A program made the position numbers and the translations under genes. The notes beneath the pieces are model-generated. The model saw nothing but the letters and a program-made list of their open reading frames with translations. It was not told where the DNA came from and ran no database searches. Shown one piece after another: positions 9,093-17,329 of a stretch of DNA of 64,000 nucleotides. The stretch is from the NCBI GenBank assembly GCA_947038155.1, contig CAMQVH010000005.1, positions 82,929 to 146,928 on the forward strand, given 5' to 3'. Each line of letters begins with the position of its first letter. Position 1 is the stretch's first letter. The DNA comes from an uncultured Bacteroides sp. (lineage in GTDB: Bacteria > Bacteroidota > Bacteroidia > Bacteroidales > Bacteroidaceae).

Positions 9093-9100
9093 CAAAGATA
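9093..9100 (-). promoter_or_regulatory. -7 promoter box for dapB
   Basis: TATCTTTG on the minus strand matches the Bacteroides TAnnTTTG consensus. It lies 33 bp before the dapB start. No clear -33 TTTG is visible. Confidence 0.65.
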
Positions 9101-9111
9101 GTGATTTTTAT

Positions 9112-9119
9112 TACATTTG
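9112..9119 (+). promoter_or_regulatory. -7 promoter box for the DUF2851 gene
   Basis: TACATTTG matches TAnnTTTG and lies 25 bp before the ATG at 9145. It is back to back with the dapB promoter in an 84-bp divergent region. Confidence 0.65.
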
Positions 9120-9144
9120 TAGCGTACATTAACGTCTTGTTAAC

Positions 9145-10428
9145 ATGGAACACCTTCTTCACTACGTGTGGAAACATAAATTATTTCCCCTGAAAGTACT
9201 GCAAACCACCAACGGTTTACCGGTAGAAGTGATTGACCCCGGTTTGCAAAACCCCAACGCCGGTCCCGACTTTTTCAATGCTAAACTAAAAATAAACGGT
9301 ATATTGTGGGTAGGAAACATTGAAATGCATGCCCATGCTTCGGACTGGTTTCACCACGGACATGATAGCGATAAGGTTTACGATTCGGTGATTCTTCATG
9401 TAGTGGGGGAGGCTGACGGGGAAATAACCCGTACTAACGGTGAGGTTATCCCGCAACTGCAATTGACATGCCCCGAGCATATACGAGCTCATTATCATGA
9501 ACTTTGTGTGGCTGACCAGTATCCGGCTTGCTATCCTGTCCTTGCTTCCTTGCCCAAACTTACCGTCCACTCCTGGCTGACAGCTTTGCAGACTGAACGG
9601 TTGGAACAAAAAGCGCGGTTAATAACGCAACGTCTTGAACACTGTAACAACAACTGGGAAGACGCTTTCTTCATCACCCTTGCCCGCAACTTTGGTTTTG
9701 GACTGAACGGGGATGCTTTTGAAACGTGGGCGGGTTTGCTCCCGCTCCGTGCCGTAGATAAGCACCGGAATGATTTGTTTCAGATAGAAGCTCTCTTCTA
9801 CGGTTTGGCAGGACTGTTCGAAGATACGTTTCTGAAAAAGGAACAGGAAGACGAGTATAGCCTTCGCCTTTGCAAAGAATTCCGTTATTTGCAGCGAAAG
9901 TTTGAGTTTACTCGAGTGATGGATGCCACATTGTGGCGGTTTCTCAGGCTTCGTCCCGAGAATTTTCCTCATATTCGTCTGGCACAGTTGGCTTATCTTT
10001 ATCAGAAAGGGGATAAATTGTTCTCGCGGTTGCTGGAAGCTGAAACATTATCGGAAGTAAGGGAGTTGCTGACTACCCGTACTTCTGCTTATTGGGAAAG
10101 TCATTATTTATTCGGACAGACTTCTCCGCACAAAGAGAAAACCCTAGGGGAGAGGTCGAAAAACTTGATTATCATAAATACTGTGACCCCTTTTCTATAC
10201 ACCTACGGTTTGCATAAAGCGGACGAGCGGATGTGTGAACGTGCCGGACGTTTCCTGGAAGAGTTGAAAGCGGAAGATAATCATATAACCCGTGCGTGGA
10301 GCAATGCCGGACTGCCGGTTGCCACTGCGGCAGATAGTCAGGCGTTGATACAATTGCGGAAGGAGTATTGTGATAAGCGGAAATGCCTGTTTTGCCGCTT
10401 TGGCTATGAATATTTGCGACACGAATAA
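9145..10428 (+). CDS. DUF2851 family protein
   Basis: The 427-residue cytoplasmic protein has no signal peptide. The N-terminal half contains LLHYVWKHKLFP, then NPNAGPDFFNAKLKI and WVGNIEMHAHASDW, the signature region of DUF2851 (PF11013), a family found mainly in Bacteroidetes. The run of acidic and histidine residues (GPDFFNA, GNIEMH, HHGHD) resembles a metal-dependent nuclease-like core, but I cannot assign an activity. The C-terminus holds a CDKRKCLFCRFGYEYL motif with two close cysteines. It is divergent from dapB and shares its promoter region; there is no operon partner downstream, because the next gene has its own promoter box. Confidence 0.8.
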   Translation: MEHLLHYVWKHKLFPLKVLQTTNGLPVEVIDPGLQNPNAGPDFFNAKLKINGILWVGNIEMHAHASDWFHHGHDSDKVYDSVILHVVGEADGEITRTNGEVIPQLQLTCPEHIRAHYHELCVADQYPACYPVLASLPKLTVHSWLTALQTERLEQKARLITQRLEHCNNNWEDAFFITLARNFGFGLNGDAFETWAGLLPLRAVDKHRNDLFQIEALFYGLAGLFEDTFLKKEQEDEYSLRLCKEFRYLQRKFEFTRVMDATLWRFLRLRPENFPHIRLAQLAYLYQKGDKLFSRLLEAETLSEVRELLTTRTSAYWESHYLFGQTSPHKEKTLGERSKNLIIINTVTPFLYTYGLHKADERMCERAGRFLEELKAEDNHITRAWSNAGLPVATAADSQALIQLRKEYCDKRKCLFCRFGYEYLRHE

Positions 10429-10488
10429 TCCGCTTGGGGACACGTAAAGATTTAGCTTCCGGAATAACTAAGATATCAAACTTGTCAT

Positions 10489-10496
10489 TATCTTTG
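10489..10496 (+). promoter_or_regulatory. -7 promoter box for the DUF4348 lipoprotein gene
   Basis: TATCTTTG matches TAnnTTTG, 34 bp before the ATG at 10531. Confidence 0.65.
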
Positions 10497-10530
10497 CAGC
10501 GTCAATTAAACTCTTAATTTATATAGTGTT

Positions 10531-11091
10531 ATGAGAACTAAAAAGTTTGTATGCTGTTTGTTGGCCATGGTGCTGTTTGCAGGTGTTTCGTTCATCTCTT
10601 GCGGTAATAGTTCGAAAGCAAAAGCTGACAGTGAAGCGGCTACCGGATTCGGTGAGGAGTTCAAGTCGTTTTTGGATAAGTTTACTTCCAGCGCGGCATT
10701 TCAATATACCCGTATCAAGTTTCCGTTGAAAACTCCGATTACTTTATTTGAAGATGACGGTGAAACCGAGAAAACATTCCCTTTCACTAAAGAAAAATGG
10801 CCATTGCTGGATAGCGAGACTATGAAGGAAGAACGCATCTCTCAGGAAGAAGGTGGCATTTATGTCTCTAAGTTCACGGTGAACGAGCCCGGACATAAGG
10901 TGTTCGAGGCGGGATATGAAGAGTCAGAGATTGACTTGCGTGTCGAATTCGAACTTTCGTCTGACGGGAAATGGTATGTGGTGGATTGCTATACGGGGTG
11001 GTATGGATATGACTTGCCTATCGGCGAATTGAAACAGACCATAGAGCATGTAAAGGAAGAGAATGCGGCATTCAAGGACCTACATCCTTAA
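10531..11091 (+). CDS. DUF4348-type lipoprotein of unknown function
   Basis: The 186-residue protein has a lipoprotein signal with Cys24 (ISCGNSSKA) and no acidic residues right after the cysteine, so periplasmic anchoring is more likely than surface display. After a short linker, the domain from about residue 40 to the end shows FKSFLDKFTSSAAFQYTRIKF, PFTKEKWPLLD and WYVVDCYTGWYG. I recognise this as the DUF4348 family (PF14254) of Bacteroides, which has no known function. It has its own promoter box and a strong terminator downstream, so it is probably monocistronic. Confidence 0.65.
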   Translation: MRTKKFVCCLLAMVLFAGVSFISCGNSSKAKADSEAATGFGEEFKSFLDKFTSSAAFQYTRIKFPLKTPITLFEDDGETEKTFPFTKEKWPLLDSETMKEERISQEEGGIYVSKFTVNEPGHKVFEAGYEESEIDLRVEFELSSDGKWYVVDCYTGWYGYDLPIGELKQTIEHVKEENAAFKDLHP

Positions 11092-11146
11092 AATGGTAAT
11101 ACAATTTTTCAGTCGATACGTTATTTGAGATATTTTGTACAATTTG

Positions 11147-11180
11147 AACCCCTCTTTTTGAAAAAAGAGGGGTTTCTTTG
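11147..11180 (+). terminator. Terminator after the DUF4348 gene
   Basis: A 13-bp perfect stem (AACCCCTCTTTTT with its complement) with a tiny loop lies at 11147-11174 and is followed by TCTTTG. The A/T-rich lower stem makes it potentially bidirectional. Confidence 0.8.
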
Positions 11181-11214
11181 TACCCGGAAGAATAATCTTT
11201 GAACTAATACCGTA

Positions 11215-11355
11215 ATGATGAAGCGATTTTTTATTGGCTACAGCTTGGTTACTTTTTTCTTTTTGAATGGTGCGGTGCTCTTTGCACAACACGAAAACTC
11301 CTTTGCCAAACAATGGAGAACAGAAGATGAATCATGTGTTGTTTACTGGATTTAA
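11215..11355 (+). CDS. Candidate short secreted peptide or remnant of a secreted protein
   Basis: The frame opens with two ATGs and encodes 46 residues. The first 24 (MMKRFFIGYSLVTFFFLNGA and onwards to LFAQ) make a convincing signal peptide. Only about 22 residues follow (HENSFAKQWRTEDESCVVYWI) before a stop. The mature part is too short for a known enzyme and I recognise no family. It sits between a terminator and the promoter of the PL8 lyase gene. It is either a tiny secreted peptide or the N-terminal scar of a decayed exported protein; I favour the scar because no ribosome binding site stands out. Confidence 0.35.
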   Translation: MMKRFFIGYSLVTFFFLNGAVLFAQHENSFAKQWRTEDESCVVYWI

Positions 11356-11368
11356 AGTGACTGCTTTC

Positions 11369-11376
11369 TAAATTTG
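11369..11376 (+). promoter_or_regulatory. -7 promoter box for the PL8 lyase gene
   Basis: TAAATTTG matches TAnnTTTG, 30 bp before the ATG at 11407. Confidence 0.6.
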
Positions 11377-11406
11377 CATATAAAAAACTAATCAGATAAT
11401 ATATCT

Positions 11407-14400
11407 ATGATGAAACAATCTTTTATCAGACTTGGAGTACTAACTCTATTTTCCTGTTTATGTTCTGCATTTCTTCATTCGCAAGTAGTAACAGATGAGC
11501 GGCTATTTTCTTTTGAAGCCCCCAAAGTCCCAGACTGTATAACGAGTATTCATTCTCAACTTTCCATCTCTGATATTCATTATAAAGATGGAAAACACTC
11601 GATGAAATGGGACTTTGAACCTGGCGGTATATTAGAACTCAAGAAAGACCTGAAATTTGAAAAGAAGGATCCGACTGGTAAAGACCTGTATCTTTCGGCT
11701 TTCATCGTATGGGTGTATAATGAAGAGCCCCAAAACACAACTATCGAATTTGAATTCTTGAAAGACGGCAGGAAATGTACTTCCTTTCCTTTCGGAATCA
11801 ACTTTAAAGGTTGGCGTGCCGCATGGGTTTGTTATGAGCGGGATATGCAAGGCACACCTCAGGAAGGTATGAATGAACTTCGTATTGTTGCTCCAAATTC
11901 AAAAGGATGCCTTTTCATCGATCATTTGATTACTGCTACCAAAGTGGATGCACGTCAGCAAACAGCCGATTTGCAAGTACCTTTTGTAAATGCCGGAACT
12001 AATAATCATTGGTTGGTTGTTTACAAACACTCCCTTTTGAAGCCGGATATCGAGTTGACTCCTGTCAGTGACAGGCAAAAGAAAGAAATGCAACTGCTGG
12101 AGAAACGTTTCCGGGACATGAATTATACAAAAGGTAAACTCTCGGATAAAGAAGTGGAGACTATCCGCAAGAAATATGATTTCTATCAGATTACTTATAA
12201 AAACGGTCAGGTGTCGGGTGTACCTATTTATATGGTGCGCGCTTCCGAAGCTTATGAACGGATTATACCGGACTGGGACAAGGATATGCTGACCAAACTT
12301 GGTGTAGAAATGCGTGCCTATTTTGATTTGATGAAACGGATTGCTGTTGCGTATAATAATAGTGCTGCGAACCCGGAACTTCAGAAAGAAATGAAGCAAA
12401 AATTCTTGGCTATGTATGACCATATAACTGATCAGGGGGTGACTTATGGCAGTTGTTGGGGGAATATCCATCATTACGGATATAGTGTTCGCGGATTGTA
12501 TCTGGCATATTTCCTGATGAAAGACGTACTTCGTGAAGCCGGTAAGTTGCAAGAAGCTGAGCGTACATTGCGGTGGTATGCCATTACGAATGAGGTATAT
12601 CCTAAACCGGAAGGTAATGGAATTGATATGGACTCATTTAATACACAGACTACCGGTCGTATCGCGAGTATTCTGATGATGGAAGATACACCGGAAAAGC
12701 TACAATATCTAAGGTCTTTCTCTCGTTGGATTGATTACGGTTGTCGCCCTGCTCCGGGATTGGATGGCTCATTCAAGATAGACGGCGGTGCTTTCCATCA
12801 TCGTAATAATTACCCGGCTTATGCCGTCGGTGGTTTGGATGGAGCGACTAATATGATTTATCTTTTCAGCCGGACAGAATTTGCTATCTCGAAACTGGCG
12901 CATGAAACGGTGAGAAATGTATTGTTTGCCATGCGTTTCTATTGCAATAAGCTGAATTTCCCATTGTCAATGTCCGGTCGTCATCCCGATGGAAGGGGGA
13001 GATTAGTGCCGATGCACTATGCAATGATGGCTATGGCAGGAACTTCTGATGGAAAGTCTGAGTTCGATAAGGAGATGGCGTCTGCTTATCTGCGTCTTGT
13101 TTCAGGCACTTCTTCCAAAGGACAGGAACCGGATTATATGCCAAAAGTATCCAACGCACAGGAACGGAAGATTGCAAAGCTGCTTGTCGATAACGGTTTC
13201 CGCCCTGAACCCGACCCGCAAGGAAACTTGGCACTTGGTTATGGCTGCGTGTCTGTGCAGCGCCGTAGCAACTGGTCTGTAGTAGCTCGCGGACATTCCC
13301 GCTATCTTTGGGCGGCAGAACATTATTTGGGGCATAATCTCTATGGCCGTTATCTGGCACATGGGAGTCTGCAAATTCTGACAGCAGCACCGGGGCACAT
13401 CGTTACTCCTGCCACAAGTGGATGGCAGCAGGAAGGTTTCGACTGGAACCGTATCCCGGGAGTGACTTCCATCCATCTTCCATTGGAACAGTTGAAAGCT
13501 AAAGTTTTGAATGTAGATACCTTCTCCGGCATGGAAGAAATGCTTTATTCCGACGAAGCTTTTGCCGGCGGACTGTCACAACAGAAAGAAAATGGCAATT
13601 TCGGTATGAAATTGCACGAACATGATAAATACAACGGTTCTCATCGGGCACGCAAATCTTTCCATTTCATCGGTGAAATGATTGTTTGCTTAGGTTCGGA
13701 CATTGAAAATACCAATACGGAATATCCCACTGAAACTACAATATTCCAGTTGGCGGTAACGGATAAGGCAGGGCATGATTACTGGAAAAACTATCATGGT
13801 AATGGTAAAACATGGATTGATCATTTGGGAACCGGATATTATGTACCCGTTACTGCTAAGTTTGAGAAAGCTTTTCCACAATATTCCCGTATGCAGGATA
13901 CAGGTAAGGAAACGAAAGGGGATTGGATCTCATTAGTCGTGAATCATGGAAAAGCTCCGAAAGGCGGAAGTTATGAATACACTGTCCTGCCACAAACAAA
14001 TGAAACTGCTATGAAGTCATTTGGCAAGAAACCTGCTTATAAGGTACTGAAGCAGGATTGTGATGCTCATATCGTGTATTCACCGGCAGAGAATATATAC
14101 TCTTATGTACTCTTTGAGACTCCGCAAGCACCTCTTCCCGGTGAATTATTACAGCAAACGGATACGTCTTGTCTGGTGATGGTGCATAAGGAATCTCCGA
14201 ATCAACTTCTGCTGACTGTGGCGCAGCCGGACTTGGCATTGTATCGAGGCGCAAGTGATGAAGCTTTCGATAAAGATGGAAAACGAGTGGAACGCAGCAT
14301 TTATTCCCGCCCATGGATTAATGACGAAAGTGGTGAGATTCCGGTGACAGTAACCTTGAAAGGTTATTGGAATATGAAAGAAACTCCATTCTGCAAAGTG

Positions 14401-14484
14401 ATTTCAGCAGATAAGAAACAGACAGTACTTCGTTTTACTTGTAGGGACGGAGCTAGCTTTGAAGTGGAATTGAAGAAAAAATAA
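11407..14484 (+). CDS. Polysaccharide lyase family 8, chondroitin sulfate ABC lyase
   Basis: The 1025-residue enzyme starts with a signal peptide ending near FLHSQ and acts in the periplasm or at the surface. It cleaves the GalNAc-uronate bond of chondroitin and dermatan sulfate by beta-elimination, leaving unsaturated disaccharides. After an N-terminal lectin-like domain (about 30-200) comes the alpha-helical toroid, then beta-sandwich domains. Key residues aligned by eye with Proteus chondroitinase ABC I are His465 and Tyr472 ([13 protein letters not shown]), Arg525 ([10 protein letters not shown]) and Glu638 ([11 protein letters not shown]), corresponding to its His501, Tyr508, Arg560 and Glu653. 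The length matches that family. It is about 3 kb from the rest of the glycosaminoglycan locus on the opposite strand and has its own promoter box, so it is a separate member of the same regulon. Controlled expression by the hybrid sensor at 29887-33942 is inferred. Confidence 0.92.
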   Translation: MMKQSFIRLGVLTLFSCLCSAFLHSQVVTDERLFSFEAPKVPDCITSIHSQLSISDIHYKDGKHSMKWDFEPGGILELKKDLKFEKKDPTGKDLYLSAFIVWVYNEEPQNTTIEFEFLKDGRKCTSFPFGINFKGWRAAWVCYERDMQGTPQEGMNELRIVAPNSKGCLFIDHLITATKVDARQQTADLQVPFVNAGTNNHWLVVYKHSLLKPDIELTPVSDRQKKEMQLLEKRFRDMNYTKGKLSDKEVETIRKKYDFYQITYKNGQVSGVPIYMVRASEAYERIIPDWDKDMLTKLGVEMRAYFDLMKRIAVAYNNSAANPELQKEMKQKFLAMYDHITDQGVTYGSCWGNIHHYGYSVRGLYLAYFLMKDVLREAGKLQEAERTLRWYAITNEVYPKPEGNGIDMDSFNTQTTGRIASILMMEDTPEKLQYLRSFSRWIDYGCRPAPGLDGSFKIDGGAFHHRNNYPAYAVGGLDGATNMIYLFSRTEFAISKLAHETVRNVLFAMRFYCNKLNFPLSMSGRHPDGRGRLVPMHYAMMAMAGTSDGKSEFDKEMASAYLRLVSGTSSKGQEPDYMPKVSNAQERKIAKLLVDNGFRPEPDPQGNLALGYGCVSVQRRSNWSVVARGHSRYLWAAEHYLGHNLYGRYLAHGSLQILTAAPGHIVTPATSGWQQEGFDWNRIPGVTSIHLPLEQLKAKVLNVDTFSGMEEMLYSDEAFAGGLSQQKENGNFGMKLHEHDKYNGSHRARKSFHFIGEMIVCLGSDIENTNTEYPTETTIFQLAVTDKAGHDYWKNYHGNGKTWIDHLGTGYYVPVTAKFEKAFPQYSRMQDTGKETKGDWISLVVNHGKAPKGGSYEYTVLPQTNETAMKSFGKKPAYKVLKQDCDAHIVYSPAENIYSYVLFETPQAPLPGELLQQTDTSCLVMVHKESPNQLLLTVAQPDLALYRGASDEAFDKDGKRVERSIYSRPWINDESGEIPVTVTLKGYWNMKETPFCKVISADKKQTVLRFTCRDGASFEVELKKK

Positions 14485-14650
14485 TCCGGAGGATTGGTCG
14501 GGAACTGCTGTTTTCTGCCTCGTTGTCCTGTCAGTTCCGGCTTCCTCTCTCAAGTAATAAATGCAATTCCTCTTTCAACCTATCACCGTCCGGCAAAGAC
14601 AAAACCGCATATAAACGGAAGCCTACGTGTAAACAGAAGTTTCAACAGGG

Positions 14651-14760
14651 GATAACTTTGGTTTCAAGGCATGAAACTTTGGTTTCTTCGGCGTGAAACT
14701 TTGGTTTCTCCAGCGTGAAACTTTAGTTTCAAAGGCTTGAAGCAAATCGTTTCATGCTGA
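14651..14760. repeat. Array of contiguous 22-bp dyad units
   Basis: Four 22-bp units start at 14651, 14673, 14695 and 14717; a degenerate fifth starts at 14739. Each holds the core GAAACTTTGGTTTC (first copy GATAACTTTGGTTTC), which has GAAAC/GTTTC dyad symmetry, plus an 8-base variable joint such as TTCGGCGT. There are no spacers. It lies in the 490-bp gap between the convergent PL8 and porin genes. I see no gene in that gap; the rest holds the 14825 inverted repeat. Confidence 0.85.
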
Positions 14761-14824
14761 GATAGAAGTATAGTTGATTGGGCCGCCGTGATGAACATCG
14801 TTAGTTTATGGAAGGTAGGGTTGA

Positions 14825-14884
14825 AGCAACAGGTGACAGCATGGTGACAGCAATGTTGCCGTCACCATGCTGTCACCTGTTGCT
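14825..14884. repeat. Perfect 24-bp inverted repeat built from GGTGACAGCAT units
   Basis: The arms 14825-14848 and 14861-14884 are exact reverse complements with a 12-base loop. Inside each arm an 11-base unit, GGTGACAGCAT or a close variant, is repeated in tandem. A further GGTGACAGATGACAGCAG lies at about 14930. It has no T tract, so it is not a typical intrinsic terminator, though it could stop transcription from both convergent genes. Confidence 0.85.
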
Positions 14885-14974
14885 GTCACAACGCTATTCG
14901 TTTATAATCACAACGTTAAGCTGCAATCGGTGACAGATGACAGCAGTATGATTAAAATAAATTGCTGAGAAGAG

Positions 14975-16198
14975 TTAGAACATAAACATGGCAACTGCGA
15001 CAATGCGGTTGTTGCATACAGCATGAGTATCTTTGATTTTTCCGCTGGATGTATTCAGAGAGCCATACCATGCGGAGCTCAACGTATATTCTAAACCGAA
15101 TTTCCAATGAGGTACATTGTAAGTTAGTTCTGCTCCCGCAGTGACGAGTTGGTCGAGGTTTGTTCCCGTACCATATACTTGTGCTTTTCCATCCGGAGCA
15201 TATAATTCATCGCTTGTTCCCAAGTTTTTAGCGTAACCGACAAACACACCCGGCTTCCATTTTTGTCCGTAAACAACATTCAGCCAGGAACTGGAAAAAC
15301 GTATCGGAGTATATTTCTGTTCTCCTGTGCGTTCGTTAATAGATTTAATGCCGAATCCGCCAAGACCGGAAGCTTGTGTCAGATTGGAGCCTAATACACT
15401 TTTTGCGCCGATAAACCAGTTTTTATTCGTGTATTTCACATGAGCTTCATATGAAAGGGTTGTGATGCGTTCGTCTACTTTATATTTTTCTGTGGAGACT
15501 GTGCGTGGCTTTAATGATAACAATTCAACGCCTACACCCGCTAATAAGCCATCTTTCTTATAATCTGCTCCAATATAAATTTCAGGGACACAGCTTTTCT
15601 TTATATACTCCTGGCTCTTTCCGGCAGGTCCTTGAGACAAATACTGGGATTGCCATACGGCAGCTCCTGTAAGCTGGAAGTTCTTATTCTTGTATCGATA
15701 GCGAATCTGCGGTGCGCGACTGAACGGTTGGAAAGGTGCTCCCATTGACAGATTAAGAATTTGCGGGGCTACTTCACCATATAGCGGGTGCCATGTTTGT
15801 CCGAGCAGCAAGGCCGATTTGTTCCAATCCAGATTGAGATAAGCGTGGCGCAGTCGGACTACTGAAAAAGAATTGCCGGTACCGCGAAAGTCGGCTTCTA
15901 TCTTGGCGGAAGTCTTGGCTGTTCCCAGTTTAGGTCCGGCAACGTCTACTCCTAAACGTGAATACAGTGTGTAGAAATTACTGTTAGGCGTTGCATTCAA
16001 ATCGTTTCCGTTCTCATCGCGATTCTTGTCCAAGGGATACATATAGAACAATCCGTCTACAGTTTCTTGATTGGCACGACTGTTGTAATAAAGGTCTGTA
16101 CGAATCTGTCCATAAAACTTGAACTTGAAGTCCTTCATCTGTGCAAAACTGCCCGAAACTGTTATCAGGCAAAGAAATAATAAAATGTATTTTTTCAT
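14975..16198 (-). CDS. Outer-membrane porin, DcaP-like
   Basis: With the start placed at MKKYILLFLCLITVSGSFAQ the protein has 407 residues and a clean signal peptide; a longer in-frame start exists at 16225 but would extend across the promoter boxes. The mature part alternates aromatic and polar residues (FKFKFYGQIRTDLYYNSR, LRHAYLNLDW, ALLLGQTWHPLYG) and ends in FMF, as expected of an outer-membrane beta barrel. The FYGQIR start and GQTWHPLYG segment resemble DcaP-type porins of Bacteroidetes. The substrate is unknown. It is convergent with the PL8 lyase gene and upstream of nothing on its strand. Two overlapping TAATTTTG promoter boxes precede it. Confidence 0.7.
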   Translation of the reverse strand: MKKYILLFLCLITVSGSFAQMKDFKFKFYGQIRTDLYYNSRANQETVDGLFYMYPLDKNRDENGNDLNATPNSNFYTLYSRLGVDVAGPKLGTAKTSAKIEADFRGTGNSFSVVRLRHAYLNLDWNKSALLLGQTWHPLYGEVAPQILNLSMGAPFQPFSRAPQIRYRYKNKNFQLTGAAVWQSQYLSQGPAGKSQEYIKKSCVPEIYIGADYKKDGLLAGVGVELLSLKPRTVSTEKYKVDERITTLSYEAHVKYTNKNWFIGAKSVLGSNLTQASGLGGFGIKSINERTGEQKYTPIRFSSSWLNVVYGQKWKPGVFVGYAKNLGTSDELYAPDGKAQVYGTGTNLDQLVTAGAELTYNVPHWKFGLEYTLSSAWYGSLNTSSGKIKDTHAVCNNRIVAVAMFMF

Positions 16199-16222
16199 AA
16201 TGTGCTTGTTTATAAACGGGCG

Positions 16223-16240
16223 CAAAATTACACAAAATTA
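16223..16240 (-). promoter_or_regulatory. Two adjacent -7 boxes for the porin gene
   Basis: TAATTTTG occurs twice on the minus strand, at 16223-16230 and 16233-16240, both matching TAnnTTTG. They are 25 and 35 bp before the chosen start. Confidence 0.5.
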
Positions 16241-16252
16241 CGGGTAATCAGC

Positions 16253-17197
16253 CTATCGTTGATTAAAAAAGGCATTGACAGCCTGATTATATTTGTTCAG
16301 GCTTGTACTTTTATGAATAGCTTTCATGATTTTTTTTTCTGTATTTGGCAATAAATATTCCCAAAAAGTCTTCATCTTGTTTAGGAACTGTCCGTCTCCA
16401 CCTTCAAGTTGCTCAGCGTATGCCGTGTATACGCTTTTGTGCATCAATTGCAATTTTTGTACCATTTCATCGAAGCTAAGAACGCGTCCGTGTCTATGCT
16501 CTAATGCTAACGCCGGATTGGCGAGTAGCCCGCGTCCTATCATAATTCCGGCTAATGAAGGAAATTTGTCCTGAATTTGTTGAATATCTTCCAGGCTGTT
16601 TATGTCTCCGTTATAAATAATAGGATGTTTGCAGGCATCTTGAAAATCAGCGAACCCTTTAAGGTCTGCTTCACCTTTATATTGTTGTTTGCCTAAGCGG
16701 GGATGCATCGTGACTTGCCGTAGTGGCAGTTCATTAATAATAGGAACTAGTTTGAGGCATTCAGCCGCATTCTCCCATCCCAATCTCATTTTTATGGAGA
16801 AACTGATTTGCGGATACTTCCGAACCACGCTGAGCAGTGCTTCCACTTCTTCGGGATAAGGCAGGATGCCGGAACCATTGTGACGCTTTGCTAAAATTGG
16901 AAAGGGGCAGCCCAGATTTATATCCGCTTCTTTGTATCCTTTCTCGATGAAAAGGGAGAGAATCGCTTCCGCTTTTTCTGCTGTCGGAGCTATTAACTGG
17001 GGGACGAGGTGGGGCACATGGTTGTTTTCCGGTTCGATGCCCCGGACATCTCTGCGGCGGAACTCGCCTTTCTCGATTCGGACAAATGGGGTGTAATAAG
17101 TGTCTACGCCACCAAAACAAGCGGCGTGGGCATTGCGGTAAAAAACTTCTGTGTACCCCTGTAGCGGGGCAAAGTGAATGGGCAGAGTTTCTTGCAT
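16253..17197 (-). CDS. dus: tRNA-dihydrouridine synthase family protein
   Basis: This 314-residue flavoenzyme reduces uridine to dihydrouridine in tRNA, using FMN and NADPH. The TIM-barrel start HFAPLQGYTEVFYRNA, the catalytic Cys97 in DINLGCPFPILAKR, and the FMN-phosphate loop GIMIGRGLLANPAL near the end of the barrel are all visible. A C-terminal helical tRNA-binding part follows. Length is typical. It has its own TATCTTTG box and interrupts the glycosaminoglycan genes without an obvious functional link. The exact subgroup (target uridine position) cannot be read from the sequence. Confidence 0.88.
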   Translation of the reverse strand: MQETLPIHFAPLQGYTEVFYRNAHAACFGGVDTYYTPFVRIEKGEFRRRDVRGIEPENNHVPHLVPQLIAPTAEKAEAILSLFIEKGYKEADINLGCPFPILAKRHNGSGILPYPEEVEALLSVVRKYPQISFSIKMRLGWENAAECLKLVPIINELPLRQVTMHPRLGKQQYKGEADLKGFADFQDACKHPIIYNGDINSLEDIQQIQDKFPSLAGIMIGRGLLANPALALEHRHGRVLSFDEMVQKLQLMHKSVYTAYAEQLEGGDGQFLNKMKTFWEYLLPNTEKKIMKAIHKSTSLNKYNQAVNAFFNQR

Positions 17198-17214
17198 GAC
17201 ATTTAATTTTGTTG

Positions 17215-17222
17215 CAAAGATA
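17215..17222 (-). promoter_or_regulatory. -7 promoter box for the dus gene
   Basis: TATCTTTG on the minus strand, 18 bp before the dus start and directly after the terminator of the preceding operon. Confidence 0.6.
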
Positions 17223-17263
17223 CGGAAAAAGTAAAAGAGAGGAACCTCACGGTCCCTCTCTTT
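17222..17263 (-). terminator. Terminator of the glycosaminoglycan SusC/D operon
   Basis: Thirteen-base arms at 17234-17246 and 17251-17263 (AAAGAGAGG and complement) pair with one mismatch. On the minus strand they are followed by TTTTACTTTTT. It lies 67 bp past the PL29 stop codon and closes the operon that starts at the SusC gene. Confidence 0.75.
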
Positions 17264-17329
17264 CAGGTGTTAAATTGATTAAAGTCTGATTTTCATATAC
17301 GTTTTATAATGGTTAGAAAAATTGTGTGT

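Noticed and set aside
14651..14760. CRISPR array
   Set aside because: The units are directly contiguous with no unique spacers, and no cas gene is present in the window.
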